The notes: generated from the sequence alone by a model not told the origin. A DNA stretch of 43,775 nt from an uncultured SAR116 cluster alpha proteobacterium (GCA_902520575.1 CABYOG010000003.1:1-43775); one strand, 5' to 3'; counted from the stretch's first letter, positions 33,081 to 42,368 are shown. Made by a program: numbers and translations.

Positions 33081-33095
33081 CTAAAGACCCTTTAG
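33081..33095. other. Operator-like inverted repeat between sdhC and the kinase gene
   Basis: CTAAAG-ACC-CTTTAG is a perfect 6-bp inverted repeat in the divergent intergenic region, 118 bases from the sdhC start and 96 from the kinase start. It could be a regulator-binding dyad for either gene; the protein is unknown. Confidence 0.25.
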
Positions 33096-33190
33096 ACCAG
33101 ACCATGGCGGCAATAGCAGATTTGACAGCAAGAAAAGAACCTATACAACTTTTGAACGCTCGGCGTTAATATAAGAAAAATGTGGCATTC

Positions 33191-34012
33191 ATGACAAACA
33201 AGATCATCCTTTCGATTCAGTCAGCTGTTATACATGGAGCGGTCGGCAACAACGCCGCCATGCCAATTTACCAGCATCTGCATCAACCAGCTGAGTCTAT
33301 AGACACCGTTCAGCTGGCTGCCCACCCCGGCTTTGGCACAGGTATGCTATCTGTCACCCCTGCAGCTGATCTTGGCGCGCTACTTGCTGATTATGGAAAA
33401 CTGGACATTTTTAGCCAATTGGGCGCAATACAGACAGGCTACTTTGGCGATCACAGCCAAATCGCGCCCGTTGCCCGTTTCATCGCCGCCAGCACACAGG
33501 CAAATGAACCGCTTATCTATTTGCTTGATCCTGTCCTAGGTGATGCTGGGCGTCTTTATGTGGACGGCAGCATCTTGGACGCAATGCGGGTCGACCTTCT
33601 GCCTCATGCTGATATCATCACACCGAATCAGTTTGAACTTACCCTGCTGGCAGAAACAGCAGTAAAAAATGAAACTGACGCTGTGTCAGCAGCCCGTCAG
33701 CTGATTACTGGACGGTTGAAAGCTGTATTTGCTACAGGAATAGCGACCGCATCCAACCAGATTTGTGATATTCTAGTCAGCTCTGAAACAGAGCAGATCA
33801 TGACCGCAGATAAAAAACCTAACGGTGTTTCCGGGAGTGGTGATGTCTTATCTGCTTTCTTTTTAAATGCCATACTGTCCGGTCAGAACCTAGCCCAAGC
33901 AGCCCATACAGCCAACACAAAGACGACAGAGATTCTCTCCAAAGCAGATACCGCACTAACGATGCCAGTTCTGCGTCATATCTGGGAAGACAGCGCCACA
34001 AGACAGAGCTGA
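33191..34012 (+). CDS. pdxY: Pyridoxal kinase-like protein (ribokinase superfamily)
   Basis: Likely phosphorylates pyridoxal or a related B6 vitamer in a salvage route to pyridoxal 5'-phosphate. The 273 residues (ATG 33191; a GTG three codons earlier is possible, neither with a good ribosome-binding site) show the PdxY/PdxK layout: LSIQSAVIHGAVGNNAA near the start, GAIQTGYFGD at 78-87, LLDPVLGDAGRLYV at 111-124, TPNQFELTLL, and the anion-hole/base motif GSGD at 215-218 with Asp218 as general base. The usual QSHV reads QSAV here, so the substrate is less certain; a hydroxymethylpyrimidine kinase is a weaker alternative. It is divergent from sdhC, and its stop abuts the asd stop with no base between. 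Confidence 0.78.
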   Translation: MTNKIILSIQSAVIHGAVGNNAAMPIYQHLHQPAESIDTVQLAAHPGFGTGMLSVTPAADLGALLADYGKLDIFSQLGAIQTGYFGDHSQIAPVARFIAASTQANEPLIYLLDPVLGDAGRLYVDGSILDAMRVDLLPHADIITPNQFELTLLAETAVKNETDAVSAARQLITGRLKAVFATGIATASNQICDILVSSETEQIMTADKKPNGVSGSGDVLSAFFLNAILSGQNLAQAAHTANTKTTEILSKADTALTMPVLRHIWEDSATRQS

Positions 34013-35050
34013 TTACCGTCCTGACAAGCCTTTTTCTACAATAAGTTCTGCAATCTGAACTGAGTTCAGTGCTGCCCCTTTGCGCAGATTGTCTGAAACA
34101 CACCAAAAGACCAGCCCATTTTCAATACTGGGGTCTTTGCGCAGACGGCTGATATATACAGCATCCTCGCCTGCTGCTTCAACAGGCGTTACATAGCCTT
34201 CATTAGCACGGTGATCGATAACGGAAACACCCTCTGCTTCCCGCAGAAGAGACCTGGCCTCATTCTCATCAATCGGCCTTTCTGTTTCAATAAACACCGC
34301 TTCACTATGGCCAATAAAAACCGGGATACGGACGCAATGGGCAACCAGTTCAATTTCTGGGTCGAGGATTTTTTTCGTCTCGACTGCCATCTTCCATTCT
34401 TCTTTTGTAAAACCATCATCCATAAAAACATCAATATGCGGAATGGCGTTAAAAGCGATTTGTTTGGTGAACAGCTCAGGCCTGACCTCATCATTCACGA
34501 AAATGCCCTTGGTCTGATTGAACAGCTCATCCATCGCCGGACGACCTGCACCTGAGGTTGCCTGATAGGTCGACACAACGACACGGCGCACTTTATAGGT
34601 GTCATGCAGCGGCTTCAACGCAACAACCAGCTGCGCTGTAGAACAGTTCGGGTTTGCAATAATATTGCGGCCGCCATTCTGCTTTAGCATATCCGTTACC
34701 GTGTTAGGGTTAACTTCAGGGACTATCAGCGGCACATTATCATCCATCCGAAAGGCAGATGAATTGTCAATAACAACACAGCCAGCATCACCGGCTTTTG
34801 ACCCGAAAATTTTGGCGGTTTCCCCCCCAGCCGAGAATAAGGCCATATCAGCGGTGGAGAAGTCAAAACTGTCCAATGCCTGAACCTTGATCACATCATC
34901 TTCACCGTATGACAGCTCGCGGCCAACAGATTTTGGTGATGCCAGCGCATAAACCTTTGCCGCGGGAAATTTACGTTCCGCCAGTGTCTGCAGCATTTCA
35001 CGGCCAACCGCACCTGTTGCGCCGACAACAGCAACATTATAGGTCATCAT
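34013..35050 (-). CDS. asd: Aspartate-semialdehyde dehydrogenase
   Basis: Asd reduces aspartyl phosphate to aspartate semialdehyde, the branch point to lysine/diaminopimelate, threonine and methionine. The 345 residues start with NADP-binding VAVVGATGAVGREML, carry the nucleophile Cys136 in NPNCSTAQLV, and have HCVRIPVFIGHSEAV with the catalytic His further on. Two ATGs in tandem follow TAGGAG; the first (35050) has the better spacing of 7. It ends the leuCDB-asd group, 30 bases after leuB. Confidence 0.97.
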   Translation of the reverse strand: MMTYNVAVVGATGAVGREMLQTLAERKFPAAKVYALASPKSVGRELSYGEDDVIKVQALDSFDFSTADMALFSAGGETAKIFGSKAGDAGCVVIDNSSAFRMDDNVPLIVPEVNPNTVTDMLKQNGGRNIIANPNCSTAQLVVALKPLHDTYKVRRVVVSTYQATSGAGRPAMDELFNQTKGIFVNDEVRPELFTKQIAFNAIPHIDVFMDDGFTKEEWKMAVETKKILDPEIELVAHCVRIPVFIGHSEAVFIETERPIDENEARSLLREAEGVSVIDHRANEGYVTPVEAAGEDAVYISRLRKDPSIENGLVFWCVSDNLRKGAALNSVQIAELIVEKGLSGR

Positions 35051-35080
35051 TTTCTTGCTCCTAAAAAGCGCGCTGCCAGG

Positions 35081-36196
35081 CTATCGGGCGAGCGCATCCA
35101 TTGCCTCCAGAACAGCTTTTGTCATGCCGTCTGTGCCAACTTGCTCGCAACCAGGGGCCATAATATCGCCAGTCCGCTTACCAGAGGCTAGAGCGTCAGC
35201 AACAGCCTTTTCAACGAGATCGGCTTCTTCAGCCTGACCAAAAGAATAGCGAAGCATCATAGCAAAACTTAGAAACTGTGCCAATGGGTTAGCCAGGTTC
35301 TGGCCAGCAATATCAGGAGCTGATCCATGTACTGGTTCATACATCGCTTTGGGCAGACCGGTATCTGGATCCAGCGCGCCCAATGAGGCAGAAGGGAGCA
35401 TACCCAGAGATCCTGTCAGCATCGCTGCACAATCTGATAGCAAATCGCCAAATAGATTATCTGTCACGATGACATCAAATTGTTTTGGGTTTCGCACGAG
35501 TTGCATTGCGCAGTTATCCGCATACATATGGCCAAGGCTGATATCGCTGCCTTCCTGCTCATGCAGATTGTTCATCACCTCACGCCACAGCACGCCAGAC
35601 ATCATCACATTTGATTTTTCAACAGATGTGACCCGGCCATCACGCTTACGGGCCAAATCAAAGGCCACACGACCAATCCGCTCAATTTCGTTCGTGGAAT
35701 AAGCATTCGTATCATAGCCCTTTTTCTGCCCGTCGGGCTGATCATCTATACCCCTTGGCTCAGCAAAATATGAGCCGCCGCATAATTCACGTAAAATCAT
35801 GATGTTGAGACCAGAAACCACATCAGGTTTCAGGGTTGAGGCATCAACAAGCGCATCAAACACGATCGCCGGTCGCAGATTTGCAAATAAATCCATTTCC
35901 TTTCGCAGAGCTAAAAGGCCCCGTTCCGGCTTAAGCTCAAACGCCAACTCGTCATATTGCGGACCGCCAACTGCACCAAATAAAACCGCATCACTTGCCA
36001 TGGCATCAGCTAGAGTTTCATCCCGCAGCGGTGTGCCATAAGAGTCATAAGCTGCGCCACCAACATGATCTTCTGAAATATCAAATGCCAGTGATTTATG
36101 TTTGGCCAGCCAGTCAACCAGCTGCAGATTTGCGGCCATTACCTCAACACCAATGCCATCGCCTGGCAGAACCATAACTTTTCTGTTAGAGGCCAT
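35081..36196 (-). CDS. leuB: 3-isopropylmalate dehydrogenase
   Basis: LeuB oxidatively decarboxylates 3-isopropylmalate, the third leucine-specific step. The 371 residues contain PGDGIG at 11-16, the [13 protein letters not shown] substrate loop, [23 protein letters not shown], and the metal site with [30 protein letters not shown] followed by [20 protein letters not shown]. This pattern is LeuB rather than isocitrate or tartrate dehydrogenase. A strong AGAGGAGAG precedes the ATG. It follows leuD after 55 bases. Confidence 0.97.
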   Translation of the reverse strand: MASNRKVMVLPGDGIGVEVMAANLQLVDWLAKHKSLAFDISEDHVGGAAYDSYGTPLRDETLADAMASDAVLFGAVGGPQYDELAFELKPERGLLALRKEMDLFANLRPAIVFDALVDASTLKPDVVSGLNIMILRELCGGSYFAEPRGIDDQPDGQKKGYDTNAYSTNEIERIGRVAFDLARKRDGRVTSVEKSNVMMSGVLWREVMNNLHEQEGSDISLGHMYADNCAMQLVRNPKQFDVIVTDNLFGDLLSDCAAMLTGSLGMLPSASLGALDPDTGLPKAMYEPVHGSAPDIAGQNLANPLAQFLSFAMMLRYSFGQAEEADLVEKAVADALASGKRTGDIMAPGCEQVGTDGMTKAVLEAMDALAR

Positions 36197-36251
36197 GAGT
36201 GCTCTCCTCTAAGACTTAAAGTCTTGTTGAATTATCTTTGTGCCGTATGTC

Positions 36252-36857
36252 CTAAAGCCAAGACATATCCGTCTTGCGACCGGCTTCAAACCGACTGATA
36301 GAAGTCTCCTTTTCCATCGTAAGCCCAATATCGTCAAGCCCGTCGAGCAGGCACTGCTTGCGGAATGGGTCAATCTCAAATGAAATTTGAACACCATTGG
36401 GACGGGAAATGGTCTGGCTGACCAAATCTATGGATAGTTCTGGGTTTTCACTGTCCGCAGCATCTGCCAGCAAAGCATCACGTTCATCTGCGTTGACTTT
36501 GATCGGCAAAATGCCATTCTTAAAGCAGTTATTGTAAAAAATATCAGCAAAACTGGTTGAGATCACACACCGGATTCCAAAATCCAACAAGGCCCATGGC
36601 GCGTGCTCACGGCTTGACCCACACCCAAAATTATCACCAGCTACCAAAATTTCAGCGGAACGGTAAGCAGGCTTATTCAGCACAAAATCTTTATTTTCAC
36701 CACCATCATCTGTATAGCGCATTTCACTAAACAAATTCACGCCAAGGCCTGACCGCTTTATGGTTTTGAGAAACTGCTTGGGAATAATCATATCCGTGTC
36801 GATATTTAGGATATTTAAAGGTGCCGCAACGCCTCTCAATCTATCAAATTTTTGCAT
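36252..36857 (-). CDS. leuD: 3-isopropylmalate dehydratase small subunit
   Basis: LeuD is the swivel-domain partner of LeuC in isomerising 2- to 3-isopropylmalate. The 201 residues include [16 protein letters not shown] near the start and the signature [17 protein letters not shown] at about 73-89, then [11 protein letters not shown]. Length and motifs are those of the bacterial LeuD with full-length C-terminus. AGGGG lies 7 bases before the ATG, which is 17 bases after the leuC stop. Confidence 0.97.
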   Translation of the reverse strand: MQKFDRLRGVAAPLNILNIDTDMIIPKQFLKTIKRSGLGVNLFSEMRYTDDGGENKDFVLNKPAYRSAEILVAGDNFGCGSSREHAPWALLDFGIRCVISTSFADIFYNNCFKNGILPIKVNADERDALLADAADSENPELSIDLVSQTISRPNGVQISFEIDPFRKQCLLDGLDDIGLTMEKETSISRFEAGRKTDMSWL

Positions 36858-36874
36858 TAGCTATCCCCTTTGCC

Positions 36875-38287
36875 CTAAAGATCGCGCACATCACAAAGAT
36901 GTCCTCTTACAGCTGCTGCAACAGCCATTTCTGGGCTGACCAGATGTGTGCGCCCACCACGACCCTGACGCCCTTCAAAATTCCGGTTTGAGGTTGAGGC
37001 ACAACGCTCACCTACATCTAGCTTATCTTCGTTCATGGCCAGACACATCGAACAGCCTGGTTCACGCCATTCAAAACCAGAGGCTATAAAGACTTTATCC
37101 AGACCTTCTTCTTCTGCCTGTTGTTTCACAAGCCCAGAACCCGGAACAATCATCGCTCTGATGCCGTCTTTGACTGTTCGCCCCTCTGCAATAGCTGCCG
37201 CAGCTCGCAAATCTTCAATCCGGCTGTTAGTACATGAACCGATAAAGACTGTATCGATCTTGATGTCTGTTAGCTTCATGCCTGCGTTGAGCCCCATATA
37301 TTCGAGAGCTCGTTCCACTTTTGCCTGTCGCACGGCATCACTGATTTTCTTAGGATCAGGCACGTGCCCTGTTATTGGCAGGGCATCCTCTGGGCTGGTT
37401 CCCCAAGTGACCGTTGGCGCAATATCTTCTGCTTTGAGAACCACTTCAGTATCATAATTTGCTCCTTCATCAGAAGGAAGGCTTTGCCACCAGGCCACAG
37501 CCTTATCCCAGGCAGCGCCTGTTGGGGCCATTGGCTTATCTTTGATGTAAGAAAAGGTCTTTTCATCAGGGGCAATCATGCCAGCTCTGGCGCCAGCCTC
37601 AATCGCCATGTTACAGACGGTCATCCGCCCTTCCATGGACAGCGCCTTAATAGCATCACCTGCAAATTCGATAACATGGCCCGTGCCACCAGCTGTGCCT
37701 ATTTTACCAATAATTGCCAAAATGATATCCTTGGCAGTGGCCGCATCATCCAGTTGGCCTGACACGGTAATCCGCATATTCTTGGCTGGTTTTTGAATCA
37801 ATGTTTGAGTTGCCAGCACGTGTTCAACTTCTGATGTGCCAATGCCAAAGGCCAATGCCCCGAACGCACCATGTGTGGCGGTATGCGAGTCTCCACACAC
37901 GATGGTCATGCCTGGCTGGGTGAAACCCTGTTCTGGGCCAATAACATGCACAATCCCCTGACGCACATCGCTCATACCAAAATAGGGTACGCCGAACTCA
38001 GCCGCGTTATTCTCCAGTGCTTCTACCTGGATGCGGCTTTCCTCATCCTCGATGCCTGCTGTTCTGTCAGTGGTTGGCACGTTGTGGTCAGCCACAGCCA
38101 AAGTCCGCTCAGGACTTCTGACCTTCCTGCCTGCCATGCGCAGGCCTTCAAACGCCTGAGGGCTGGTCACTTCATGAACAAGATGTCTATCAATATAAAG
38201 CAGACAAGTGCCATCGTCAGCTGTATGCACAAGATGTGCATCCCAGATTTTATCAAATAGTGTCTTTGGTGCCAGCATGTCTGCCAT
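36875..38287 (-). CDS. leuC: 3-isopropylmalate dehydratase large subunit
   Basis: LeuC binds the catalytic 4Fe-4S cluster of isopropylmalate isomerase. The 470 residues begin with [12 protein letters not shown] and contain [31 protein letters not shown], the cluster ligands Cys352 (IGSCTNSR), Cys412 and Cys415 ([11 protein letters not shown]), and the end motif [22 protein letters not shown]-rich ribosome-binding site (AGGGGGGG) touches the ATG at 38287, while the second in-frame ATG three codons later (38278) has a better spacing of 9 and may be the real start. It lies 64 bases after rplS, linking the ribosomal operon to leucine synthesis as in many alphaproteobacteria. Confidence 0.97.
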   Translation of the reverse strand: MADMLAPKTLFDKIWDAHLVHTADDGTCLLYIDRHLVHEVTSPQAFEGLRMAGRKVRSPERTLAVADHNVPTTDRTAGIEDEESRIQVEALENNAAEFGVPYFGMSDVRQGIVHVIGPEQGFTQPGMTIVCGDSHTATHGAFGALAFGIGTSEVEHVLATQTLIQKPAKNMRITVSGQLDDAATAKDIILAIIGKIGTAGGTGHVIEFAGDAIKALSMEGRMTVCNMAIEAGARAGMIAPDEKTFSYIKDKPMAPTGAAWDKAVAWWQSLPSDEGANYDTEVVLKAEDIAPTVTWGTSPEDALPITGHVPDPKKISDAVRQAKVERALEYMGLNAGMKLTDIKIDTVFIGSCTNSRIEDLRAAAAIAEGRTVKDGIRAMIVPGSGLVKQQAEEEGLDKVFIASGFEWREPGCSMCLAMNEDKLDVGERCASTSNRNFEGRQGRGGRTHLVSPEMAVAAAVRGHLCDVRDL

Positions 38288-38351
38288 CCCCCCCTATTGT
38301 TTGTTGAACAGTAAGAAAGTGATGCCGATGCACAGCCGCCGATTCTTCGGA

Positions 38352-38735
38352 TTAAGAAGATGACCGCGCTGGAGCTCTCACTGTCTTTTCGGCAATGCGG
38401 GCAGCTTTTCCAGTGCGTCCACGCAAATAATAAAGCTTGGCGCGGCGAACATCACCCCGGCGGACCACTTCAATTGCCTGAATTTTTGGAGAATAAAGTG
38501 GAAATACACGCTCAACACCCTCGCCGTAGGATATTTTCCGTACGGTAAAAGATGAATTGATGCCGCGGTTAGACCGGCCAATGCAGACGCCCTCAAACGC
38601 CTGAACACGCTCACGGGACCCTTCAACGACTTTCACGTTAATTTTCAGAGTATCACCAGGGCCGAATTCCGGAATTTCACGCTGTTCAGTAACGGCATTC
38701 ATTTGCGCCTGTCCAATGTCATCCAGAATGTTCAT
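38352..38735 (-). CDS. rplS: 50S ribosomal protein L19
   Basis: bL19 lies at the 30S-50S interface. ATG 38735, 7 bases after GGAG, gives 127 residues; a longer open frame to 38765 lacks support. The fold is visible from [34 protein letters not shown] to [21 protein letters not shown] and [25 protein letters not shown]. The short Arg/Ser tail is ordinary. It follows trmD by 51 bases in the rpsP-rimM-trmD-rplS unit. Confidence 0.98.
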   Translation of the reverse strand: MNILDDIGQAQMNAVTEQREIPEFGPGDTLKINVKVVEGSRERVQAFEGVCIGRSNRGINSSFTVRKISYGEGVERVFPLYSPKIQAIEVVRRGDVRRAKLYYLRGRTGKAARIAEKTVRAPARSSS

Positions 38736-38786
38736 AGTACGTCTCCATAAAGCTGAGCGACACAAAACAGTATTTCTAAGAAAAAG

Positions 38787-39575
38787 TCAATTAATATCTC
38801 GTGCTTTATCACTGCTTTTTACGCGTTTTTTCCGGGTATTCTGGCCAGAATGCTGCTCAGCGTATCTGTTCCAGAGATCAGGCCGCCTTTGTCTGGTTCT
38901 CATCTCAGAATTCTGGCGCCGCCAGGCCTCAATCTGTTGATGATGGCCAGAGGATAACACCTCAGGTACACCAATTTCCCGCCAGTAACGAGGCTGGGTA
39001 TAGTGATCATGTTCGAGCAAACCAGTTTCAAAACTTTCCTGCTGATGACCAATCTGTTTTCCTATAACGCCGGGAATCAGCCTGACAACACTATCAAGAA
39101 TGACCATAGCTGCCTGTTCTCCCCCAGACAGGACATAATCACCAATGCTCACCTCTGTCAGCTGGTAATGGTCAATTACCCGCTGATCAAGACCTTCGTA
39201 ACGACCACATAGTATCACCACACCTGAGGTCTGGCTGAGTTCCTTTACATAAGCCTGATCAAGAGAACGTCCACGTGGTGAAGGATAGATCAGCAGTGGG
39301 CTCTCAGCCTGCTCACTGCCAGAAAGAACATGATCCAGAGCTGCTGCTGTTACGTCCGGTCGCATGATCATACCATGACCGCCGCCAAGTGGTGGGTCAT
39401 CCACAGTCTTGTGTTTGTCTCTGGCAAAGTCACGAATATGATGAACATTCAATTTCCATAACCCATCCTTCAGGGCCCTACCAGCAAGCGAATGTCCCAT
39501 TGTCCCGGGGAACATTTCCGGAAACAATGTCAGAATGTCAGCTGTCCATGGTTCAACAGCTAATAGATCAGTCAT
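38787..39575 (-). CDS. trmD: tRNA (guanine37-N1)-methyltransferase
   Basis: TrmD methylates G37 next to the anticodon and so prevents +1 frameshifting. ATG 39575 has an AGGG 9 bases upstream and gives 262 residues, slightly long because of a basic C-terminal tail (RRQNSEMRTRQRRPDLW to the end). The SPOUT knot is clear: YPSPRG at 97-102, CGRYEGLDQRV at 123-133 and IGDYVLSGGEQAA at 144-156. DPPLGGGHGMIMRPDV in the N-terminal part is diagnostic. Its start overlaps the rimM stop by 8 bases (ATGACTGA). Two codons upstream is another ATG without room for a ribosome-binding site. Confidence 0.97.
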   Translation of the reverse strand: MTDLLAVEPWTADILTLFPEMFPGTMGHSLAGRALKDGLWKLNVHHIRDFARDKHKTVDDPPLGGGHGMIMRPDVTAAALDHVLSGSEQAESPLLIYPSPRGRSLDQAYVKELSQTSGVVILCGRYEGLDQRVIDHYQLTEVSIGDYVLSGGEQAAMVILDSVVRLIPGVIGKQIGHQQESFETGLLEHDHYTQPRYWREIGVPEVLSSGHHQQIEAWRRQNSEMRTRQRRPDLWNRYAEQHSGQNTRKKRVKSSDKARDIN

Positions 39576-40095
39576 CGCCATCCACCCTATTGTCTGGCCC
39601 CTTATTATCCAATGCGGGCTGCGCGGATAGCACAATTTTGCCTTCCTGTATGTTCAGATCTACTAGAAAGGGTGGATAAAACGGATAAAGTTCTGTTGTA
39701 CTGCTGCCAGCCACAGAAATCTCAACAATCTCTCCCGCGCCAAAATCGTGAAGACCAACGACAATCCCAAGCTGCTGACCCACGGTATTCTGTACAGCAA
39801 GACCAATCAAATCAGCGTGATAGGTTTGTGTTTCGTCCAGCTCTGGCAGGGCCGCTCTTTCCACAGACAAGGTCTGCCCTCGCAAACCCTCAGCCATACT
39901 CCTGTCGGTGATGCCATTTGCTTCACAAATCACCAGATTTTTAGCAACAGATTTCACGGTCAGCTGCAAAACCCGACCATCTTCAAGGTGAACTGGTCCA
40001 TAGGCAGCTACATCAGAAGGCACAACGGTAAACGGTTTCACCTTGAACTGGCCGCGGACACCATGAGCAGACGCAACAGCACCCAATGTGATCAT
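39568..40095 (-). CDS. rimM: 16S rRNA processing protein RimM
   Basis: RimM assists 30S head maturation by binding S19. ATG 40095, with AAGGAG upstream, gives 175 residues; the frame is open to 40155, but that part lies inside a terminator-like hairpin and has no family match. An N-terminal beta-barrel (ITLGAVASAHGVRGQFKVKPFT) and a C-terminal PRC-barrel (YHADLIGLAVQNTVGQQLGIVVGLHDFGAGEIVEI, then FYPPFLVDLNIQEGKIVL) are recognisable. It lies between rpsP and trmD, the usual order, and is translationally coupled to trmD. Confidence 0.96.
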   Translation of the reverse strand: MITLGAVASAHGVRGQFKVKPFTVVPSDVAAYGPVHLEDGRVLQLTVKSVAKNLVICEANGITDRSMAEGLRGQTLSVERAALPELDETQTYHADLIGLAVQNTVGQQLGIVVGLHDFGAGEIVEISVAGSSTTELYPFYPPFLVDLNIQEGKIVLSAQPALDNKGPDNRVDGDD

Positions 40096-40137
40096 GTGCT
40101 GGTCTCCTTGAGTTCGCAAGGGCCTAAACATCTGCGT

Positions 40138-40170
40138 AAAAAAGCGACTGAACACTAACAGTCTTTTTTT
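40138..40170. terminator. Symmetric terminator-like hairpin between rpsP and rimM
   Basis: GACTG (40146-40150) and CAGTC (40159-40163) pair across an 8-base loop, flanked by A6 on the left and T7 on the right, so the element reads as an intrinsic terminator on both strands. For the minus-strand operon it lies after the rpsP stop and before rimM. A 5-bp GC-poor stem and a GC step before the T-run on the minus strand suggest partial termination. Confidence 0.6.
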
Positions 40171-40190
40171 GGCATTTGCAAGCGGCCAGG

Positions 40191-40661
40191 TCAGGCCTTC
40201 TCTTCTGTATCTTCCGCGGCTTCCTCAGCAGCAGCTTCTGCAACAGCTTCCTTAGCAGGGGCCTCTTCTGCAACAGCTTCCTCAGCAGGGGCCTCTTCTG
40301 CAACAGCTTCCTCAGCAGTAGCTTCTACGGCCTCGGCGGCCTCAGCCTCACGTTCAGCCCGTTTCTTTCCGGGGGCTGATTTCTTTGGCTGTTCACGCAG
40401 CTTTACAGGGTCTGTCAGGCTAACTGCAGAGAGCAATTTCTGTACCCGCTCTGTTGGCAATGCACCCAGCCCCAACCAATGCTTTACACGATCACCATTA
40501 ACAACTAGACGTTGGTCATTATCTTTGGCCACCATCGGGTTGTAGTGTCCAACACGTTCCACATAGCGACCGTCACGCGGAGCAGATGCCTCAGCAACAA
40601 CAATACGGTAAAACGGACGTTTTTTGGATCCACCACGTGACAATCTGATTTTCAAAGCCAT
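40191..40661 (-). CDS. rpsP: 30S ribosomal protein S16 with long acidic tail
   Basis: bS16 stabilises 30S assembly. Residues 1 to about 85 are the conserved domain ([43 protein letters not shown], then [20 protein letters not shown]). A tail of about 70 residues follows, first basic ([12 protein letters not shown]), then almost pure Glu/Ala with a few Val and Pro. E. coli S16 has about 82 residues in total; acidic Ala/Glu tails are frequent in alphaproteobacteria, but this one is long and is encoded by a near-perfect 30-bp tandem repeat. AAGGA lies 9 bases before the ATG. Confidence 0.97.
   Translation of the reverse strand: MALKIRLSRGGSKKRPFYRIVVAEASAPRDGRYVERVGHYNPMVAKDNDQRLVVNGDRVKHWLGLGALPTERVQKLLSAVSLTDPVKLREQPKKSAPGKKRAEREAEAAEAVEATAEEAVAEEAPAEEAVAEEAPAKEAVAEAAAEEAAEDTEEKA
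40240..40318 (-). repeat. 30-bp tandem repeat in the rpsP tail
   Basis: Two full 30-base units (40240-40269 and 40270-40299) differ at one base (40253 t versus 40283 c), and 19 bases of a third unit follow exactly (40300-40318). Each encodes a ten-residue step built on [10 protein letters not shown]; the single difference swaps Lys for Glu. Confidence 0.9.
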
Positions 40662-40712
40662 TCTCTTCGTTCCTTCTCTCTGACAGTGAATTTAGTTGAT
40701 TCGGGTAAAGGG

Positions 40713-42233
40713 TTATTTCTTCCGGCCAGGAAAGCCGCCCAGCCCAGGCAGGCCACCACCACCAAACGGGTTAAGCCCACCCGGCATTTTACCACTTTGT
40801 ATATTTCCGAGAGGGTTTCCAGATTTGCCCATCTGTTGCGACAGTTGCTGCATCTGTTCAGCTGTCGGCATACCGCCACCGCCCAGACCACCAGCACCGC
40901 CGCCCAGCATGGCTTTCATCGCAGCCGTGCCTGACTTCGTACCCATTTTTTTCATCATTCTGGCCATATCCTGGTATTGTTTGACCAGTTTGTTCACATC
41001 CTGAACTGTAGTACCTGACCCTGCCGCTATCCGTTTGCGGCGAGAAGCATTCAAAAGGCCAACTTGAACACGTTCAAGTTTATTCATAGAAAGAATAATC
41101 GCTTCTTGACGCTTTATCATCTTGTCGTCAACGCCCGCAGCTGCGATTTGTTTCTGCATTTTGCCCAGACCTGGCAGCATGCCAAGCAGACCGCCCAGGC
41201 CACCCATTTTCTGCAGCTGACGTAACTGGGTCAGGAAGTCATTCATATCAAATTTTCCCGAAGCCATGCGCTCAGCCATACGCATGGCTTCTTCCTCTTC
41301 AATGGCTTCTGCCGCTTTTTCAACCAGCGCAACCACATCACCCATATCCAATATTCGGCCGGCCATCCTGAAAGGATCAAACGCTTCAAGCGCGTCTAGC
41401 TTTTCACCAACACCCACAAGCTTGATGGGGCAGCCTGTGACTTGTGTCATCGACAGGGCCGCACCGCCTCTGGCGTCGCCATCCAGCCGAGTCAGCACGA
41501 TGCCGGATACAGATACGGCCTCGTGAAACGCCTCAGCTGTACGGACTGCATCCTGACCAGTGAGGCTATCTGCCACCAACAGGGTCTCATGCGGGTTAAC
41601 TGCTGCTTTAATCTCCCGCAATTCAGACATCAGCGCTTCATCAATAGCTAGACGGCCGGCTGTATCCAAAATTAGAACATCATAGCCCTGAAGCTGAGCG
41701 GATTTCAGCGCACGTTTTGCCAACTGAACTGTGGTTTCCGTGTCTGATTCGGGCAGAATTCCTGCCTCTGCCTGTTCAGACAGGGCCCGCAGCTGTTCAC
41801 GCGCAGCAGGCCGTGTCAAATCCAGACTGGCCAGCATCACTTTTTTGCGCTGTTTGACCTGCATATGAAGGGCTAATTTACCAGCTGTGGTTGTTTTACC
41901 TGAACCTTGCAAGCCTGCCATCAAAATGACAGCTGGTGGCGCAACATCAACAATTAGAGGCTTGGCTTCACCGCCTAGCATGTCAACTAGACCATCATTG
42001 ACGATCTTGATCACCTGCTGGTCAGGACGCACAGATTTCAGAACAGCCGCCCCAACAGCTTTTTCACGAATATTATCCATGAAAGTTTTCACAACAGGCA
42101 GCGCCACATCGGCATCAAGCAAGGCCAGCCGAACCTCACGCAAGGCTGCGTTCACGTCAGCTTCGTTCAGCGTGCCGCGCTTACCAAGGCCGGAAAAGAC
42201 CGATTGCAGCTTTTCTTTCAGTGAGTCAAACAT
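40713..42233 (-). CDS. ffh: Signal recognition particle protein Ffh
   Basis: Ffh is the SRP54 GTPase that binds signal sequences and 4.5S RNA and docks with FtsY. The 506 residues have an N domain (1 to about 90, with ALLDADVALPVVK), a G domain with GLQGSGKT at 107-114, DTAGR and TRLDGDARGGAALS, and a Met-rich M domain (from about 300; FDMNDFLTQLRQLQKMGGLGGLLGMLPG and the RNA-binding SRRKRIAAGSGTTVQDVN). The end (after about 435) is a low-complexity Gly/Met/Pro tail. Only a weak GA-rich ribosome-binding site precedes the ATG. It heads the ffh-rpsP-rimM-trmD-rplS cluster. No SRP RNA gene is visible beside it. Confidence 0.98.
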   Translation of the reverse strand: MFDSLKEKLQSVFSGLGKRGTLNEADVNAALREVRLALLDADVALPVVKTFMDNIREKAVGAAVLKSVRPDQQVIKIVNDGLVDMLGGEAKPLIVDVAPPAVILMAGLQGSGKTTTAGKLALHMQVKQRKKVMLASLDLTRPAAREQLRALSEQAEAGILPESDTETTVQLAKRALKSAQLQGYDVLILDTAGRLAIDEALMSELREIKAAVNPHETLLVADSLTGQDAVRTAEAFHEAVSVSGIVLTRLDGDARGGAALSMTQVTGCPIKLVGVGEKLDALEAFDPFRMAGRILDMGDVVALVEKAAEAIEEEEAMRMAERMASGKFDMNDFLTQLRQLQKMGGLGGLLGMLPGLGKMQKQIAAAGVDDKMIKRQEAIILSMNKLERVQVGLLNASRRKRIAAGSGTTVQDVNKLVKQYQDMARMMKKMGTKSGTAAMKAMLGGGAGGLGGGGMPTAEQMQQLSQQMGKSGNPLGNIQSGKMPGGLNPFGGGGLPGLGGFPGRKK

Positions 42234-42293
42234 AGACGCTTTCTTTCTTCGCCCATCCAGTGTTCCATGCTTATCCCAACAACAATGAAAGCG

Positions 42294-42324
42294 CGCCTGT
42301 GCTCGAAAACTTCAAGGACAGGCG
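42294..42324 (-). other. Stem-loop in the ffh leader
   Basis: CGCCTGT (42294-42300) and ACAGGCG (42318-42324) form a perfect 7-bp stem with a 17-base loop. It would lie in the ffh 5' leader if transcription starts near 42362. Function unknown. Confidence 0.4.
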
Positions 42325-42354
42325 GAACCCGTTAAGGTCTGGGGGCAGAGGATG

Positions 42355-42368
42355 CCGATAGTTATCGG
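42355..42368. other. Perfect palindrome near the ffh promoter
   Basis: CCGATA-GT-TATCGG is a perfect 6-bp inverted repeat centred at the predicted transcription start of ffh. The shape and place fit an operator, but no cognate regulator is known from this window. Confidence 0.35.

Noticed and set aside
33122..33147. TTGACA with TATACA before the kinase gene
   Set aside because: The spacer is only 14 bases, too short for a normal sigma70 promoter.
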